Shown: one piece after another, positions 16,700 to 24,979 of the stretch | How positions within the stretch are numbered: position 1 is the first letter of the stretch | Layout: the number at the start of each line of letters is the position of its first letter | NCBI RefSeq assembly: GCF_029323795.1 | Contig: NZ_CP119758.1 | Coordinates: 930,001 to 994,000 of the forward strand | DNA length: 64,000 bases | Direction: 5' to 3' | Origin: Zobellia alginiliquefaciens | GTDB lineage: Bacteria; Bacteroidota; Bacteroidia; Flavobacteriales; Flavobacteriaceae | The notes under the pieces: generated by a model | Told to the model about the DNA's origin: nothing | Seen by the model: only the letters and a program-made list of their open reading frames with translations | The model's database searches: none | Translations under genes and position numbers: made by a program

Positions 16700-16861
16700 A
16701 TGTTACGTTGGACAGTTATATTTATAGTATTAGCAATCATTGCAGCAGTCTTCGGATTTGGAGGCATTGCAGCTGGAGCAGCTAGTATCGCAAAAGTATT
16801 ATTCTTTATTTTCATCGTTCTATTTATAATCAGTTTGATTATGGGACGTAAGAAAATTTAG
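16700..16861 (+). CDS. DUF1328/YtjA-type small membrane protein
   Basis: A 53-residue protein starting [19 protein letters not shown] and containing [16 protein letters not shown], with two hydrophobic helices and a basic C-terminus (GRKKI). Sequence and length match the DUF1328 family of small inner-membrane proteins. Their function is not established; they are often found among stress-induced genes. A csbD gene lies nearby on the other strand, which fits. A terminator follows 25 bases after the stop. Confidence 0.85.
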   Translation: MLRWTVIFIVLAIIAAVFGFGGIAAGAASIAKVLFFIFIVLFIISLIMGRKKI

Positions 16862-16885
16862 AGTTGCCTTATATATTTGAATTGC

Positions 16886-16917
16886 AAAAGGATGGCCGTT
16901 TTGGCCATCCTTTTTTG
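16886..16917 (+). terminator. intrinsic terminator after the DUF1328 gene
   Basis: A perfect 12-bp stem (AAAAGGATGGCC with its complement) with a short T-rich loop, followed by six T residues. Confidence 0.9.
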
Positions 16918-17083
16918 TTTCATACCAATCTCCCATGATAATTACGAACCTTTACCTAGCACACAGAACGATATACCATAGATCAATTTGACAAAGAATT
17001 CAAATCACCTTTTCTGCTAGCACAGGTATTACCAACTTTGTAAAAGATATATCAGTTTAAAACTTATTTGCCGTCGAATACAT

Positions 17084-17117
17084 AAAAAAAGGCCCGAACA
17101 TTATAGCTCGAGCCCTT
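17084..17117 (-). terminator. probable terminator of csbD
   Basis: On the minus strand AAGGGCTCGA (from 17117) pairs, with one bulge and one wobble, with TTCGGGCCTT, followed by a T run. It is 22 bases beyond the csbD stop. Confidence 0.6.
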
Positions 17118-17138
17118 GTGTCTAGATAAGTACTAGAA

Positions 17139-17324
17139 TTACCAATTTGAAATTTCCTCTTTCAACTCTTCTTTTCCTTTACCAACTTTCTCTTGCACCT
17201 TACCCAACATTTCGTCAAATCTCCCTTCGGAATAGGTTACGTCGTCATCGGTTAAATTTCCATATTTCTGCTTAAATTGACCCTTTACTTGGTTCCACTT
17301 ACCTTCTAATTGTTCTTGATTCAT
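17139..17324 (-). CDS. CsbD-family stress protein
   Basis: A 61-residue hydrophilic protein beginning MNQEQLEGKWNQVKGQFKQK, a clear CsbD signature, with the continuing KVQEKVGKGKEELK helix. CsbD-like proteins are small, cytosolic and induced by general stress; their molecular role is unknown. It has its own terminator and no close partner on the same strand. The DUF1328 protein upstream on the other strand is another typical stress-induced small protein. Confidence 0.9.
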   Translation of the reverse strand: MNQEQLEGKWNQVKGQFKQKYGNLTDDDVTYSEGRFDEMLGKVQEKVGKGKEELKEEISNW

Positions 17325-17424
17325 TTTCTTTATTTTTTAGATTAAACTTCTTCTATTTATACTTAAAATTAGCCAAGAATACCGACTCGCTGTAATGCAA
17401 AACATTCGGTTCTTGACCCAAAAA

Positions 17425-17835
17425 TTATTTGTACGGTTTATCGATTCCCTCACTATCACTGTCCATAAATTTCACAAAATCAGATGGATTTTTAATTGGG
17501 ATAAAACGATCTCCTTTAATAACCACGGGGTGAGCTAACGTAGATGGTGATTTTTCTAAAATACGCAACCAATCATGCTCGTTCAAATCTACTTTTTTGT
17601 TGCCATACTTCTCCCTAAAATCAGGATGCTCTTGGTTGACCAAACTTCCCACAGGTTCGTTCATATTATGGGCTATTTCTGCCCATTGTGTTCCTGTAAC
17701 CTTCGTTTTTGAGATATCTACGGCCAGAATATCCTCATCGGCAGATTCAACATATGCGTAGGTTTGTTTACCTTCACTAGTTTCTGAATTGTAGTATAAC
17801 GTTATCTTCTTTTTATCTTTTGATATAACTCCCAT
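17425..17835 (-). CDS. ArsC/Spx-like thioredoxin-fold protein without cysteine
   Basis: A 136-residue protein with the ArsC-like fold: beta-strands ITLYYNS and ILAVDIS, and the C-terminal LEKSPSTLAHPVVIKGDRFIPI that matches the ArsC family's 'xxxRPIVxxG' segment. The sequence contains no cysteine at all, so it cannot be a classical arsenate reductase. The region after the first strand, where the catalytic Cys would lie, reads SETSEGKQTY. Similar proteins are widespread in flavobacteria with no known role. A regulator-like or binding role is possible but unproven. Confidence 0.65.
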   Translation of the reverse strand: MGVISKDKKKITLYYNSETSEGKQTYAYVESADEDILAVDISKTKVTGTQWAEIAHNMNEPVGSLVNQEHPDFREKYGNKKVDLNEHDWLRILEKSPSTLAHPVVIKGDRFIPIKNPSDFVKFMDSDSEGIDKPYK

Positions 17836-17909
17836 ATTTTTGTTTTTTTAGTTCGTATTGTAAGAAGGTAAACTACTGCTTATCAACTAAATCGATTAGC
17901 TCTATAAAA

Positions 17910-19490
17910 TTATTTTTTTCTCCTTTCATTTTCCCCATTCCCCAGAATAGTGGAGGTTAGCCCACTACTGACATTCAGCCAGAGATAATTGAAAAACGAT
18001 TTTGTAGGATCCCTTTCCGCGGTAATCCCGCCATAACGATATCCACTTTCATCTGTATTAGACCCGTCGTTCACGAAAATTTTACCAATTGTAGTCAACA
18101 ATTTATTAATGCCCGAACGGTCTTTCTTTAATACCGAAAACTCAAAATCCTCATATTTCATCTTCATATCCCCAACAGAGGATTTTGCATCGCCACTTAT
18201 GGTAAAATAAAGCTCTTGTACCTCCCCTTCCGCGCGAACACGCAGATTGGAATCCAAAAAGGAATTTAAGCCCTTAGAATTGAAATTTTTAACCGTACCC
18301 GAAGCTGTAAATGCATCGGATTCCTTCTGTACATCAAAAGACCAATTGAGAGTTATGGGTGCTTGATTCATAAGCAACGCTTTGGCCTTTACTTGTGTAT
18401 CTTCCTTTTTATCGGATAGGTTCTGAACATTCAATATTTTGGCATCTACCTTTGCAAAAACAATCTTACCGGGTTCAGTTTTTCTATTTACACGTTCACT
18501 ATAAACAATATGGCCATCTTCAATAGCGATCTCAGGAACCTCTATTTGAATAGGTAGTTCTCGTAGTGCCTTGCTGTACAGTTTTTTTCTTACCCAATCA
18601 TCGGGCAACAATTTATCTCTGTACATTTCAAGATTTGGTCCGGTTAATTTTGCTGGACCCGTGCGCACCCAAAGCTTCTCATTTTTATATCCAAAATCAA
18701 TAGCTTTAAAATGTACTTTGGGAATTTCCAGATTAATATAATCATGCTCTTTGTGCAAGTGCCAAGACAATTCTGTTTTGTTATATTTCGACTTTAATTT
18801 TAAGTCGCTTACTGACAAATTCCCCTCGTTCACATCAACCTTTGCTATGCTCAAAACTTCGTACGCACCTAAATCTACGTAGAGCGATTCTCCAGTAAAA
18901 TTTAAAGAAGCGTACGTAACGGGAATCTTCGAATTTATAAGTTCAACATCCGTCTTAACATCTTCAATTTCAATATGTACAGAATCCAACTTCATGGCCG
19001 TGCTATCACTATCCCTCTTTAGCAACGTAATAGCACCGTTGCTCACTTTTATTTTTCCAATTTGGATAGTTTTCAAGAGCGCAATGTGGTCATTATCTTC
19101 TTGTGCGGTATCAGTTTGTTGTTCCTTCAGATAATGTGTGAATTTGGGGGTTTCTATATTTAAATTTTCTACCTGTACCTTATTGTTCACAAGAAAGTGC
19201 CAGTAGCCCAGGCCCACAACCTCTAAAGCTTCAATTTGTACTGCCGTATGCCGTACAGAATCTCGTTTTCCTATATCTAATTTTATGGTATGCAACTTTG
19301 CCGTACCCATAAGTACGTTTACATCAATATCCTTGTAATCTAATTGAATATGCGGCGGTAATTTGGTATCTAAATAATTTGCGATTGACTTTTTTGCCAT
19401 TAACTGGCAACCCAGAACTATGACGGCCATAAGGACCAAACAAACGGAAATAATCCGTAATATGATTTTTACTGTTCTGGATGCATGCAT
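17910..19490 (-). CDS. AsmA-like / DUF748-type protein
   Basis: A 526-residue protein with one N-terminal membrane anchor (residues about 9-30) and a long repetitive beta-strand region. It has the pattern of AsmA/DUF748 proteins: VQIEALEVVGLGYWHFLVNNKVQVENLNI near the start, and late segments on VKNFNSKGLNSFLDSNL and LTSTILG. Such proteins sit in the inner membrane and extend into the periplasm; several relatives take part in lipid transport to, or organisation of, the outer membrane. A specific role is not visible here. It is transcribed toward the ArsC-like gene with a 75-base gap. Confidence 0.6.
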   Translation of the reverse strand: MHASRTVKIILRIISVCLVLMAVIVLGCQLMAKKSIANYLDTKLPPHIQLDYKDIDVNVLMGTAKLHTIKLDIGKRDSVRHTAVQIEALEVVGLGYWHFLVNNKVQVENLNIETPKFTHYLKEQQTDTAQEDNDHIALLKTIQIGKIKVSNGAITLLKRDSDSTAMKLDSVHIEIEDVKTDVELINSKIPVTYASLNFTGESLYVDLGAYEVLSIAKVDVNEGNLSVSDLKLKSKYNKTELSWHLHKEHDYINLEIPKVHFKAIDFGYKNEKLWVRTGPAKLTGPNLEMYRDKLLPDDWVRKKLYSKALRELPIQIEVPEIAIEDGHIVYSERVNRKTEPGKIVFAKVDAKILNVQNLSDKKEDTQVKAKALLMNQAPITLNWSFDVQKESDAFTASGTVKNFNSKGLNSFLDSNLRVRAEGEVQELYFTISGDAKSSVGDMKMKYEDFEFSVLKKDRSGINKLLTTIGKIFVNDGSNTDESGYRYGGITAERDPTKSFFNYLWLNVSSGLTSTILGNGENERRKK

Positions 19491-19679
19491 TTGTATTTGC
19501 TTATAATTTTATTGATAAATACCTAAGAAACTTAAAATTGCCTCTTTAAACCTTAAAATGAGTATGTTTTTAGATATATAATTAACCGGTTAGCATAATC
19601 AATTTTAAGGTTCACAACTGTTTTATATATTACTGGCACTATAATAAATGCATACGTGTAAACCCCTAAACTAAAAGGA

Positions 19680-20300
19680 ATGCCCGTTAATTTTACTTAC
19701 TTTAAACTCATTATAACCTTTATGGCCTTTGTTCAATTAAATGCCCAACATACCGCTCCTGAATCTATTCGTAATGAAGTGGAAGCGGCATTAGCGTTCT
19801 ATCCGGAACTAAAAGACACACCAATTACTTTTAAAATTATTAAGAATATTAGCCAGTCTACCATGCGGGCACAACCCAAGTTCAACAGCCTTTTTAAGAA
19901 TAAAAGGAAACGCGCTTATGTTATTTTGATAAGTGAAAAAATAAAAATTTCGGGAAAGGAATTTTTAACCAAAGATGTGCCCAAAGATATTATGGTAGGT
20001 TGGTTAGGTCATGAACTAGGTCATGTCATGGACTACCGCGATCGTAGCAACTTAAACCTAATTTGGTTTGGAATCAAATACACATTTTCTGGCTCATATA
20101 TTAAAGAAGCGGAACGGGCTGCCGATACCTATGCCGTAGCACATGGCATGCACGATTATATCTTACAGACCAAGCGTTTTATACTAGACCATGCAGAAAT
20201 AGATGAAAAGTATAAAGAACGTATACGTAGATATTACCTCTCTCCGGAGGAAATTATGACTATTGTAGAAGAACTTGAAACCGCCGAAAAAAGCGAGTAA
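19680..20300 (+). CDS. secreted zinc metallopeptidase-like protein
   Basis: A 206-residue protein with an N-terminal signal peptide (cleavage probably after LNAQ). GHELGHVMD at residues about 109-117 gives the HExxH zinc motif, and EAERAADTYAVAHG some 35 residues later supplies the downstream Glu/Asp ligands seen in M48-like gluzincins. Cleavage of periplasmic proteins is the likely activity; the substrate is unknown. It converges with the GH3-type gene with 23 bases between the stops. Confidence 0.65.
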   Translation: MPVNFTYFKLIITFMAFVQLNAQHTAPESIRNEVEAALAFYPELKDTPITFKIIKNISQSTMRAQPKFNSLFKNKRKRAYVILISEKIKISGKEFLTKDVPKDIMVGWLGHELGHVMDYRDRSNLNLIWFGIKYTFSGSYIKEAERAADTYAVAHGMHDYILQTKRFILDHAEIDEKYKERIRRYYLSPEEIMTIVEELETAEKSE

Positions 20301-20323
20301 GCGGCTAGATCAATTAGCCTTAC

Positions 20324-21844
20324 CTACAACTCTTTTACAAAAGCTTCCCACTCTTCAAACTTTTCCTCGCCCATTACACGCTCCATTTTTACTTGTCCGC
20401 CTTTCTTTTTGTTCCTTCCGTTCCAATCATGAAAAACCGATGGTTGTACTGACACAACTTTTACCCCTTTAAGGGCTTTTGAACGTGCTACTTTATAATT
20501 CTTATTCGCCTTTTTTAGTGATTCGTCCAAAGCGTTGGCCAGCGCTTCATCATCTGTTTTGTCTTCCGTACCCAAGTACCAACAATGGTAGAATTCACCA
20601 TCAATGCGATGTGCACACAGTGTATATTCAGGAATGCGTATTCCGAATTTTTCTTCTAATTCTTGCACACCATCATCCAGTTTATTCACGGAAAGTTGAG
20701 AACCAACCGTGTTTAAAAAGAACTTGGTTCTACCGGTTATTTTAATTTCCGCACGCTTTACATCCGTAAATTCTATGGTATCACCAATAAGGTAACGCCA
20801 AGCACCTGAAACGGTACTTATAATGAGTACATAATCTTGACCTTCTTTTACTTCGGACAATTTTAAGGCCGGCGCATCATCACTTAAAGAACCATCTTGT
20901 TGTATGTATTCCGGCTCAAAGGGTACAAATTCAAAATAGATACCGGAATCCGTAGACAATTGCATGGCATGGGTTTCTGGTCTAGCTTGGAATGCTATAA
21001 AACCTTCCGATGCCAAATAGGTATCTATTACCGTAATCGGTTTTCCTAAAAGGGCATTGAAACTCTTCTCATAGGGTCCAAAAGCGACACCACCCGAAGT
21101 ATATACTTGTAGGTTGGGCCAAATCTCATGAATATTTTTTAATCCGTGATGATCAATTACTTTTTGCAACATCAATTCCATCCAAGAAGGGATTCCGCTT
21201 AACGCTCCAATATCCCAATTGGGAGCTTCCTCTGCTATTTTTTGCACACGTTCGTCCCAATCATCAATCTCTGAAATTTCTTCTCCAGGCTTATAATATC
21301 CACGGAACCACGTAGGAATGTTACTAGCGCTAATACCACTTATTTCACCTTCTTCGTGACCTTCTACTTTATTCAAATCCGTAGAACTGCCCAACATTAA
21401 AATACCAAGCTCAAAGAAATCCGGAGGCAAATCAAAATTGCTTAAGGCAAAAACCTGCTCTACGCCCGTTTTTCTAATGGCTGCGACCATATCATCCGTT
21501 ACGGGAATTCTTTTGCTCGTCTTTCCCGTAGTACCAGAGCTTAACGCAAAATAATCTGGTGTGCCCGGCCATGTAACATCTTCCTCACCATCATGCAGTT
21601 TTTGCCACCACTCTTTATCAATACGATTATAATCAAAATAAGGAACGGACTTTGCAAAAGCATCGGAAGGGCTATTGGACTCTAAAATAGTATCAAATTT
21701 ATAATGCTTCCCAAAAGCGGTATCCTTCGCCTTTTCCAGCAATTCTTTTAATACGGTCTCCTGTTCTTCTATCGGATTTTTTTCTCCCGATAGTTTATCC
21801 CTAACCTCAATAAATCCTTTAATAATATGTCCTATGATTGGCAT
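20324..21844 (-). CDS. GH3-family acyl-adenylating enzyme
   Basis: A 506-residue member of the GH3 (auxin-responsive) superfamily. These are ANL-type enzymes that adenylate a carboxylic acid and often join it to an amino acid or amine. The ATP-binding loop SSGTTGKTSKRIPVT (residues about 103-117), VYTSGGVAFGPY, and the later GAWRYLIGDTIEF motif are typical. Flavobacterial copies are common, yet their substrates are unknown. The gene stands alone, so neighbours give no clue. A plant-hormone role should not be assumed. Confidence 0.8.
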   Translation of the reverse strand: MPIIGHIIKGFIEVRDKLSGEKNPIEEQETVLKELLEKAKDTAFGKHYKFDTILESNSPSDAFAKSVPYFDYNRIDKEWWQKLHDGEEDVTWPGTPDYFALSSGTTGKTSKRIPVTDDMVAAIRKTGVEQVFALSNFDLPPDFFELGILMLGSSTDLNKVEGHEEGEISGISASNIPTWFRGYYKPGEEISEIDDWDERVQKIAEEAPNWDIGALSGIPSWMELMLQKVIDHHGLKNIHEIWPNLQVYTSGGVAFGPYEKSFNALLGKPITVIDTYLASEGFIAFQARPETHAMQLSTDSGIYFEFVPFEPEYIQQDGSLSDDAPALKLSEVKEGQDYVLIISTVSGAWRYLIGDTIEFTDVKRAEIKITGRTKFFLNTVGSQLSVNKLDDGVQELEEKFGIRIPEYTLCAHRIDGEFYHCWYLGTEDKTDDEALANALDESLKKANKNYKVARSKALKGVKVVSVQPSVFHDWNGRNKKKGGQVKMERVMGEEKFEEWEAFVKEL

Positions 21845-22037
21845 GTGCGTAGTTTTGGTAAAAATAAAGGTAAAACCGATTCAACTTGTTCTTTATGCAA
21901 CGATAGGTTAACCCAAATGGGATTCTATTTTTTAAGTCGATATACTTTGGAAATACCCTCTATGCCTCCCATAACGTTAAACTTTTTATTACAGGCGGAA
22001 GTTTACGTAATTTTACATTCCAATTCCTCTTCCATAT

Positions 22038-23423
22038 TTGTACAGTATAGTAGACATAGAAACCACCGGAAACGGTATTAAAGGTAATAAGATTACCGAA
22101 ATTTCTATATTCATATATGACGGTTACGAGATTGTGGACGAGTTTACCTCTTTGGTGAATCCGCAAGCCGAAATACCTTATTTCATTACACGATTAACCG
22201 GTATTGATAATGATTTGGTCCGTGATGCGCCTACCCTAGATGAAATTGTAGATGATATCTTAAAAATTACGGAGGGCACTATTTTTGTTGCCCACAGCGT
22301 CAATTTTGACTATAACGTAATCAAGAATGAACTGAAGCTTTTAGGGCGTGATTTTATTCGCAAAAAACTATGTACCGTTCGGTTATCACGTAAACTGTTA
22401 CCCGGCTACCATTCCTATAGTTTGGGCAAGTTATGCTCATCTTTAGACATACCCTTAACGGATAGGCACCGCGCCCGTGGCGATGCACATGCCACTACCC
22501 TTTTGTTCAAAAAACTGCTGCGTGCCGAAGGTGCGGACGCAGTATTCAAGTCCTTTTTAAATGCCCGTTCACAGGAGTCTACGTTACCGGCCGCATTGCC
22601 AAAAGAAGCTTTTGAAAAATTACCTGCAGCCCCTGGTATTTATTATTTTAAAGATGGAAAAGGCAAAATCATCTACGTAGGCAAGGCCATTAACATCAAA
22701 AAACGGGTATTGGGCCATTTTTATGATAAAAAAAACAAGGAAATACAGTTATGTGCAGCAACAGCCGATATAGATTTTGAACTCTCCGGAAGCGAACTGG
22801 TAGCACTTTTAATGGAATCACAAGCCATAAAACACCATTACCCGGAATTTAACCGAGCTCAAAAAAGAAAAATACAGCCGTATGGCATATTCAGCTATGA
22901 AGACAGAAACGGCATTAAGCATCTGGCTTTTAACAAATTGAAAATGGCACCGAATGCGGTGCTCACCTTATATAATCCAACCGATTGCCGGCTTTTTATT
23001 GAAGAAATTTGCAAGAATTTTAGACTGTGCCCAAAATATTGCCATTTACAGGAAAATGTAAAAACCTGTTCCCATTACCGCATAGAAACCTGTGACGGTA
23101 TCTGTAGGGAGGAGGAAGACGCGGATTCGTACAATGAAAAGGTTCAATTGGCACTTGATCATATCCGAGCGCAAAAAGAAGATTTTGTAATCAAGGAAAA
23201 AGGACGAAATACAGAGGAAGAAGCCTTTATTTTGGTTAAAAACAGCTCTTACATGGGTTATGGTTTTGTAAATGATGAAGATACCATAAGCTCAAACCAT
23301 GAACTGGAAACTTTTCTCATTCCCCAAAACAACACTTTGGAGACCGAAAGTATCATCAAGTCCTATATTAGCAAAAATCCCGGGAAGGTGTTGCTATTGG
23401 AGAGCGAGGCCAAAGAACAGTAA
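22038..23423 (+). CDS. DnaQ-like exonuclease fused to a GIY-YIG nuclease
   Basis: A 461-residue two-nuclease protein. The N-terminal half is a DEDDh exonuclease (DIETTG at residues 6-11, later HSVNFDYNVI, and HRARGDAHA near residue 149). From about residue 195 comes a UvrC-type GIY-YIG domain (PAAPGIYYFKDGKGKIIYVGKAINIKKRV). A cysteine-rich stretch follows (CPKYC, CSHYRIETCDGIC). The fusion resembles DNA polymerase III epsilon/Cho-type repair proteins. The start is TTG 22038, because homologues begin MYxIxDIETTG at exactly this point and no in-frame ATG is near. A role in excision repair is likely but inferred. Confidence 0.85.
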   Translation: MYSIVDIETTGNGIKGNKITEISIFIYDGYEIVDEFTSLVNPQAEIPYFITRLTGIDNDLVRDAPTLDEIVDDILKITEGTIFVAHSVNFDYNVIKNELKLLGRDFIRKKLCTVRLSRKLLPGYHSYSLGKLCSSLDIPLTDRHRARGDAHATTLLFKKLLRAEGADAVFKSFLNARSQESTLPAALPKEAFEKLPAAPGIYYFKDGKGKIIYVGKAINIKKRVLGHFYDKKNKEIQLCAATADIDFELSGSELVALLMESQAIKHHYPEFNRAQKRKIQPYGIFSYEDRNGIKHLAFNKLKMAPNAVLTLYNPTDCRLFIEEICKNFRLCPKYCHLQENVKTCSHYRIETCDGICREEEDADSYNEKVQLALDHIRAQKEDFVIKEKGRNTEEEAFILVKNSSYMGYGFVNDEDTISSNHELETFLIPQNNTLETESIIKSYISKNPGKVLLLESEAKEQ

Positions 23424-23426
23424 TTC

Positions 23427-23546
23427 TTTATTTATTCAGCTTTCTGTACATTAAAATAACGAACAGCAACCATACGCTAAATATGACGATTACAACAGTG
23501 GTATATATCCATATAGCATCCATAAGTTTGGTTTCTGGTTAAACAA
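23427..23546 (-). CDS. small single-helix membrane protein (39 aa)
   Basis: A 39-codon frame from a TTG start contains one strong transmembrane helix (IYTTVVIVIFSVWLLFVILM) followed by a basic tail (YRKLNK), a positive-inside topology. There is no in-frame ATG, so the start is uncertain. It resembles many unassigned one-helix proteins. It could be a real small gene or part of an untranslated region. Confidence 0.4.
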
Positions 23547-23758
23547 GATTTGGTGGTTTAAAAGGTCATTCAATTTATAAAACTAAAAAGTTTATTAGCT
23601 TGTAATCCAATTCCTACTAAGATAATTAATAACTTGAGAAAATAACCCCAAAGTATTATGATTCCCTTAACATTTGCAAATGTTGCAAGAAAAATGCTTA
23701 AACCATGACTTATTCGCAAAAAACGTTAACTTAAATGCACAAAATCAGCCAGATAGGA

Positions 23759-23887
23759 TTATTCTTTTTTACCGCTATTCATAAAAAGTACAATGGTCAC
23801 CACTAGAGCAACGCATACCGCTGCAAATACACCGATCATAATAATGCCGTTGGCATAGTTAACAAGAGGAAGGTTCTGTGAAATCAT
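23759..23887 (-). CDS. small single-helix membrane protein (42 aa)
   Basis: An ATG-started frame of 42 codons (MISQNLPLVNYANGIIMIGV...) with one hydrophobic helix of about 23 residues and the basic end NSGKKE. It is not recognised. A second one-helix frame lies 212 bases downstream on the same strand. Bases 23,547-23,758 and 23,888-24,066 show nothing else. Confidence 0.5.
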   Translation of the reverse strand: MISQNLPLVNYANGIIMIGVFAAVCVALVVTIVLFMNSGKKE

Positions 23888-24066
23888 AGGTCAATTATTT
23901 ATAACGTCACAAATCTATTGCAACCCAACCGTCCAAACTATGATAATTGTCAGGGTAGTAGATTTTAAGAAGAAATCAAAATAGTACAGCTGTACATTAC
24001 ATTGCGTTTGATGCTGTTATCAATCATCCGTTTAGTAATTAAACTTATTCCCCTATTTTAGGGTAT

Positions 24067-24666
24067 CTAATTCAGCCTATTTTTTTGATATTTATGAATG
24101 AGTTTCCTTGCGCCTTTCAGCATAATCATATGTGAACTTGGATTTATTGAAGGTATGCTTTTATCATCTGGGAAAACGGACTCTTGGTTGGGGAGTGTTT
24201 TTCCGTACACTTGAGAAGAAGAAATAAGTTCTCCCGAATTCAAATCATAAATTGCTACGGATACCGAAGCCCTGTTACTGGAGGTCTCTCCTTCAAAGCC
24301 AATTGAGCCAGCCCCGTCACTAATTACATTACCCCCTACGTTAATAATGTAATCACAGTCTGTAGCACTCTTTAATTCCACTAGCTCTACGTCCGATAAG
24401 TTGAACTTAATTTCAGGAGCTATTAATTTTGACGCTCTTAACGTATGTATCTCAATTAATGAATCGCCCAGTATTTTTTTGAAATCCTCAACCGAGTTGT
24501 AATACAATTTGTTATCAAACTTTTTTGAGTTGGATACGGTTCTATTCATAATCCATTTTCCTGTACTGAAATCCAACTCTTTTCCGGTATCAAAAAAGTA
24601 ATTGTATTTGGCACTACCACAAGAATAAAAGGCACAAACAATAACAAAGAGAGCTAGTTTCTTCAT
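24067..24666 (-). CDS. lipoprotein of unknown function
   Basis: A 199-residue lipoprotein; the signal peptide MKKLALFVIVCAFYSCGSAK ends in a lipobox at YSC. The ATG at 24664-24666 is chosen over an upstream extension because it gives a clean signal sequence. The middle (DCDYIINVGGNVISDG) and the end (SVAIYDLNSGELISSSQVYG) resemble the beta-hairpin pattern of proteins that combine a stored value with 'GELI' strands, as in CsgG- or LpoB-like folds, but that match is weak. There is no operon partner. Confidence 0.6.
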   Translation of the reverse strand: MKKLALFVIVCAFYSCGSAKYNYFFDTGKELDFSTGKWIMNRTVSNSKKFDNKLYYNSVEDFKKILGDSLIEIHTLRASKLIAPEIKFNLSDVELVELKSATDCDYIINVGGNVISDGAGSIGFEGETSSNRASVSVAIYDLNSGELISSSQVYGKTLPNQESVFPDDKSIPSINPSSHMIMLKGARKLIHKYQKNRLN

Positions 24667-24878
24667 GTAGGATTTTACGTTAAAAATTAAGTAAATGTAA
24701 TTATTTATTCCATTCAAAATCATAAATGTAAACCGTATAAAATACAGGTTGCTATAGCTCTAAAACATTGAAGTAGTCCCAACGCAGTAAAGAAAACGGA
24801 ACTTAAAACATAGTTTAACTACACCAATAGCTTAGTTGGCTTTTGCTCGTTCTTAGATAAATTTCTTGACGTAGCGAA

Positions 24879-24904
24879 GTTATCAGAAATTTCTAGTATT
24901 TTTC
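24879..24904 (+). repeat. 26-bp direct repeat, left copy
   Basis: It matches 26138-26163 at 23 of 26 bases; the core AAATTTCTAGTA is identical. The pair frames the AT-rich nuclease gene at a distance of 1,259 bases. Similarity stops sharply outside the 26 bases. Confidence 0.6.
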
Positions 24905-24979
24905 TAAAGGAATATGATATAACCAAATATTATTATTTGGCTTTATGTAAATAAATCATCTAAAATTAAATCCGAAAAT

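Noticed and set aside
16539-16727. 62-codon open frame upstream of the DUF1328 gene
   Set aside because: It overlaps the real DUF1328 gene in another frame and its translation is not protein-like.
19583-19592. Perfect palindrome TAACCGGTTA before the metallopeptidase gene
   Set aside because: It is single and short and differs from the GntR box; it has no second copy or regulator nearby.
24067-24723. Longer N-terminus for the lipoprotein ending at 24067
   Set aside because: The extra 19 residues precede a complete lipoprotein signal that starts at the internal ATG.
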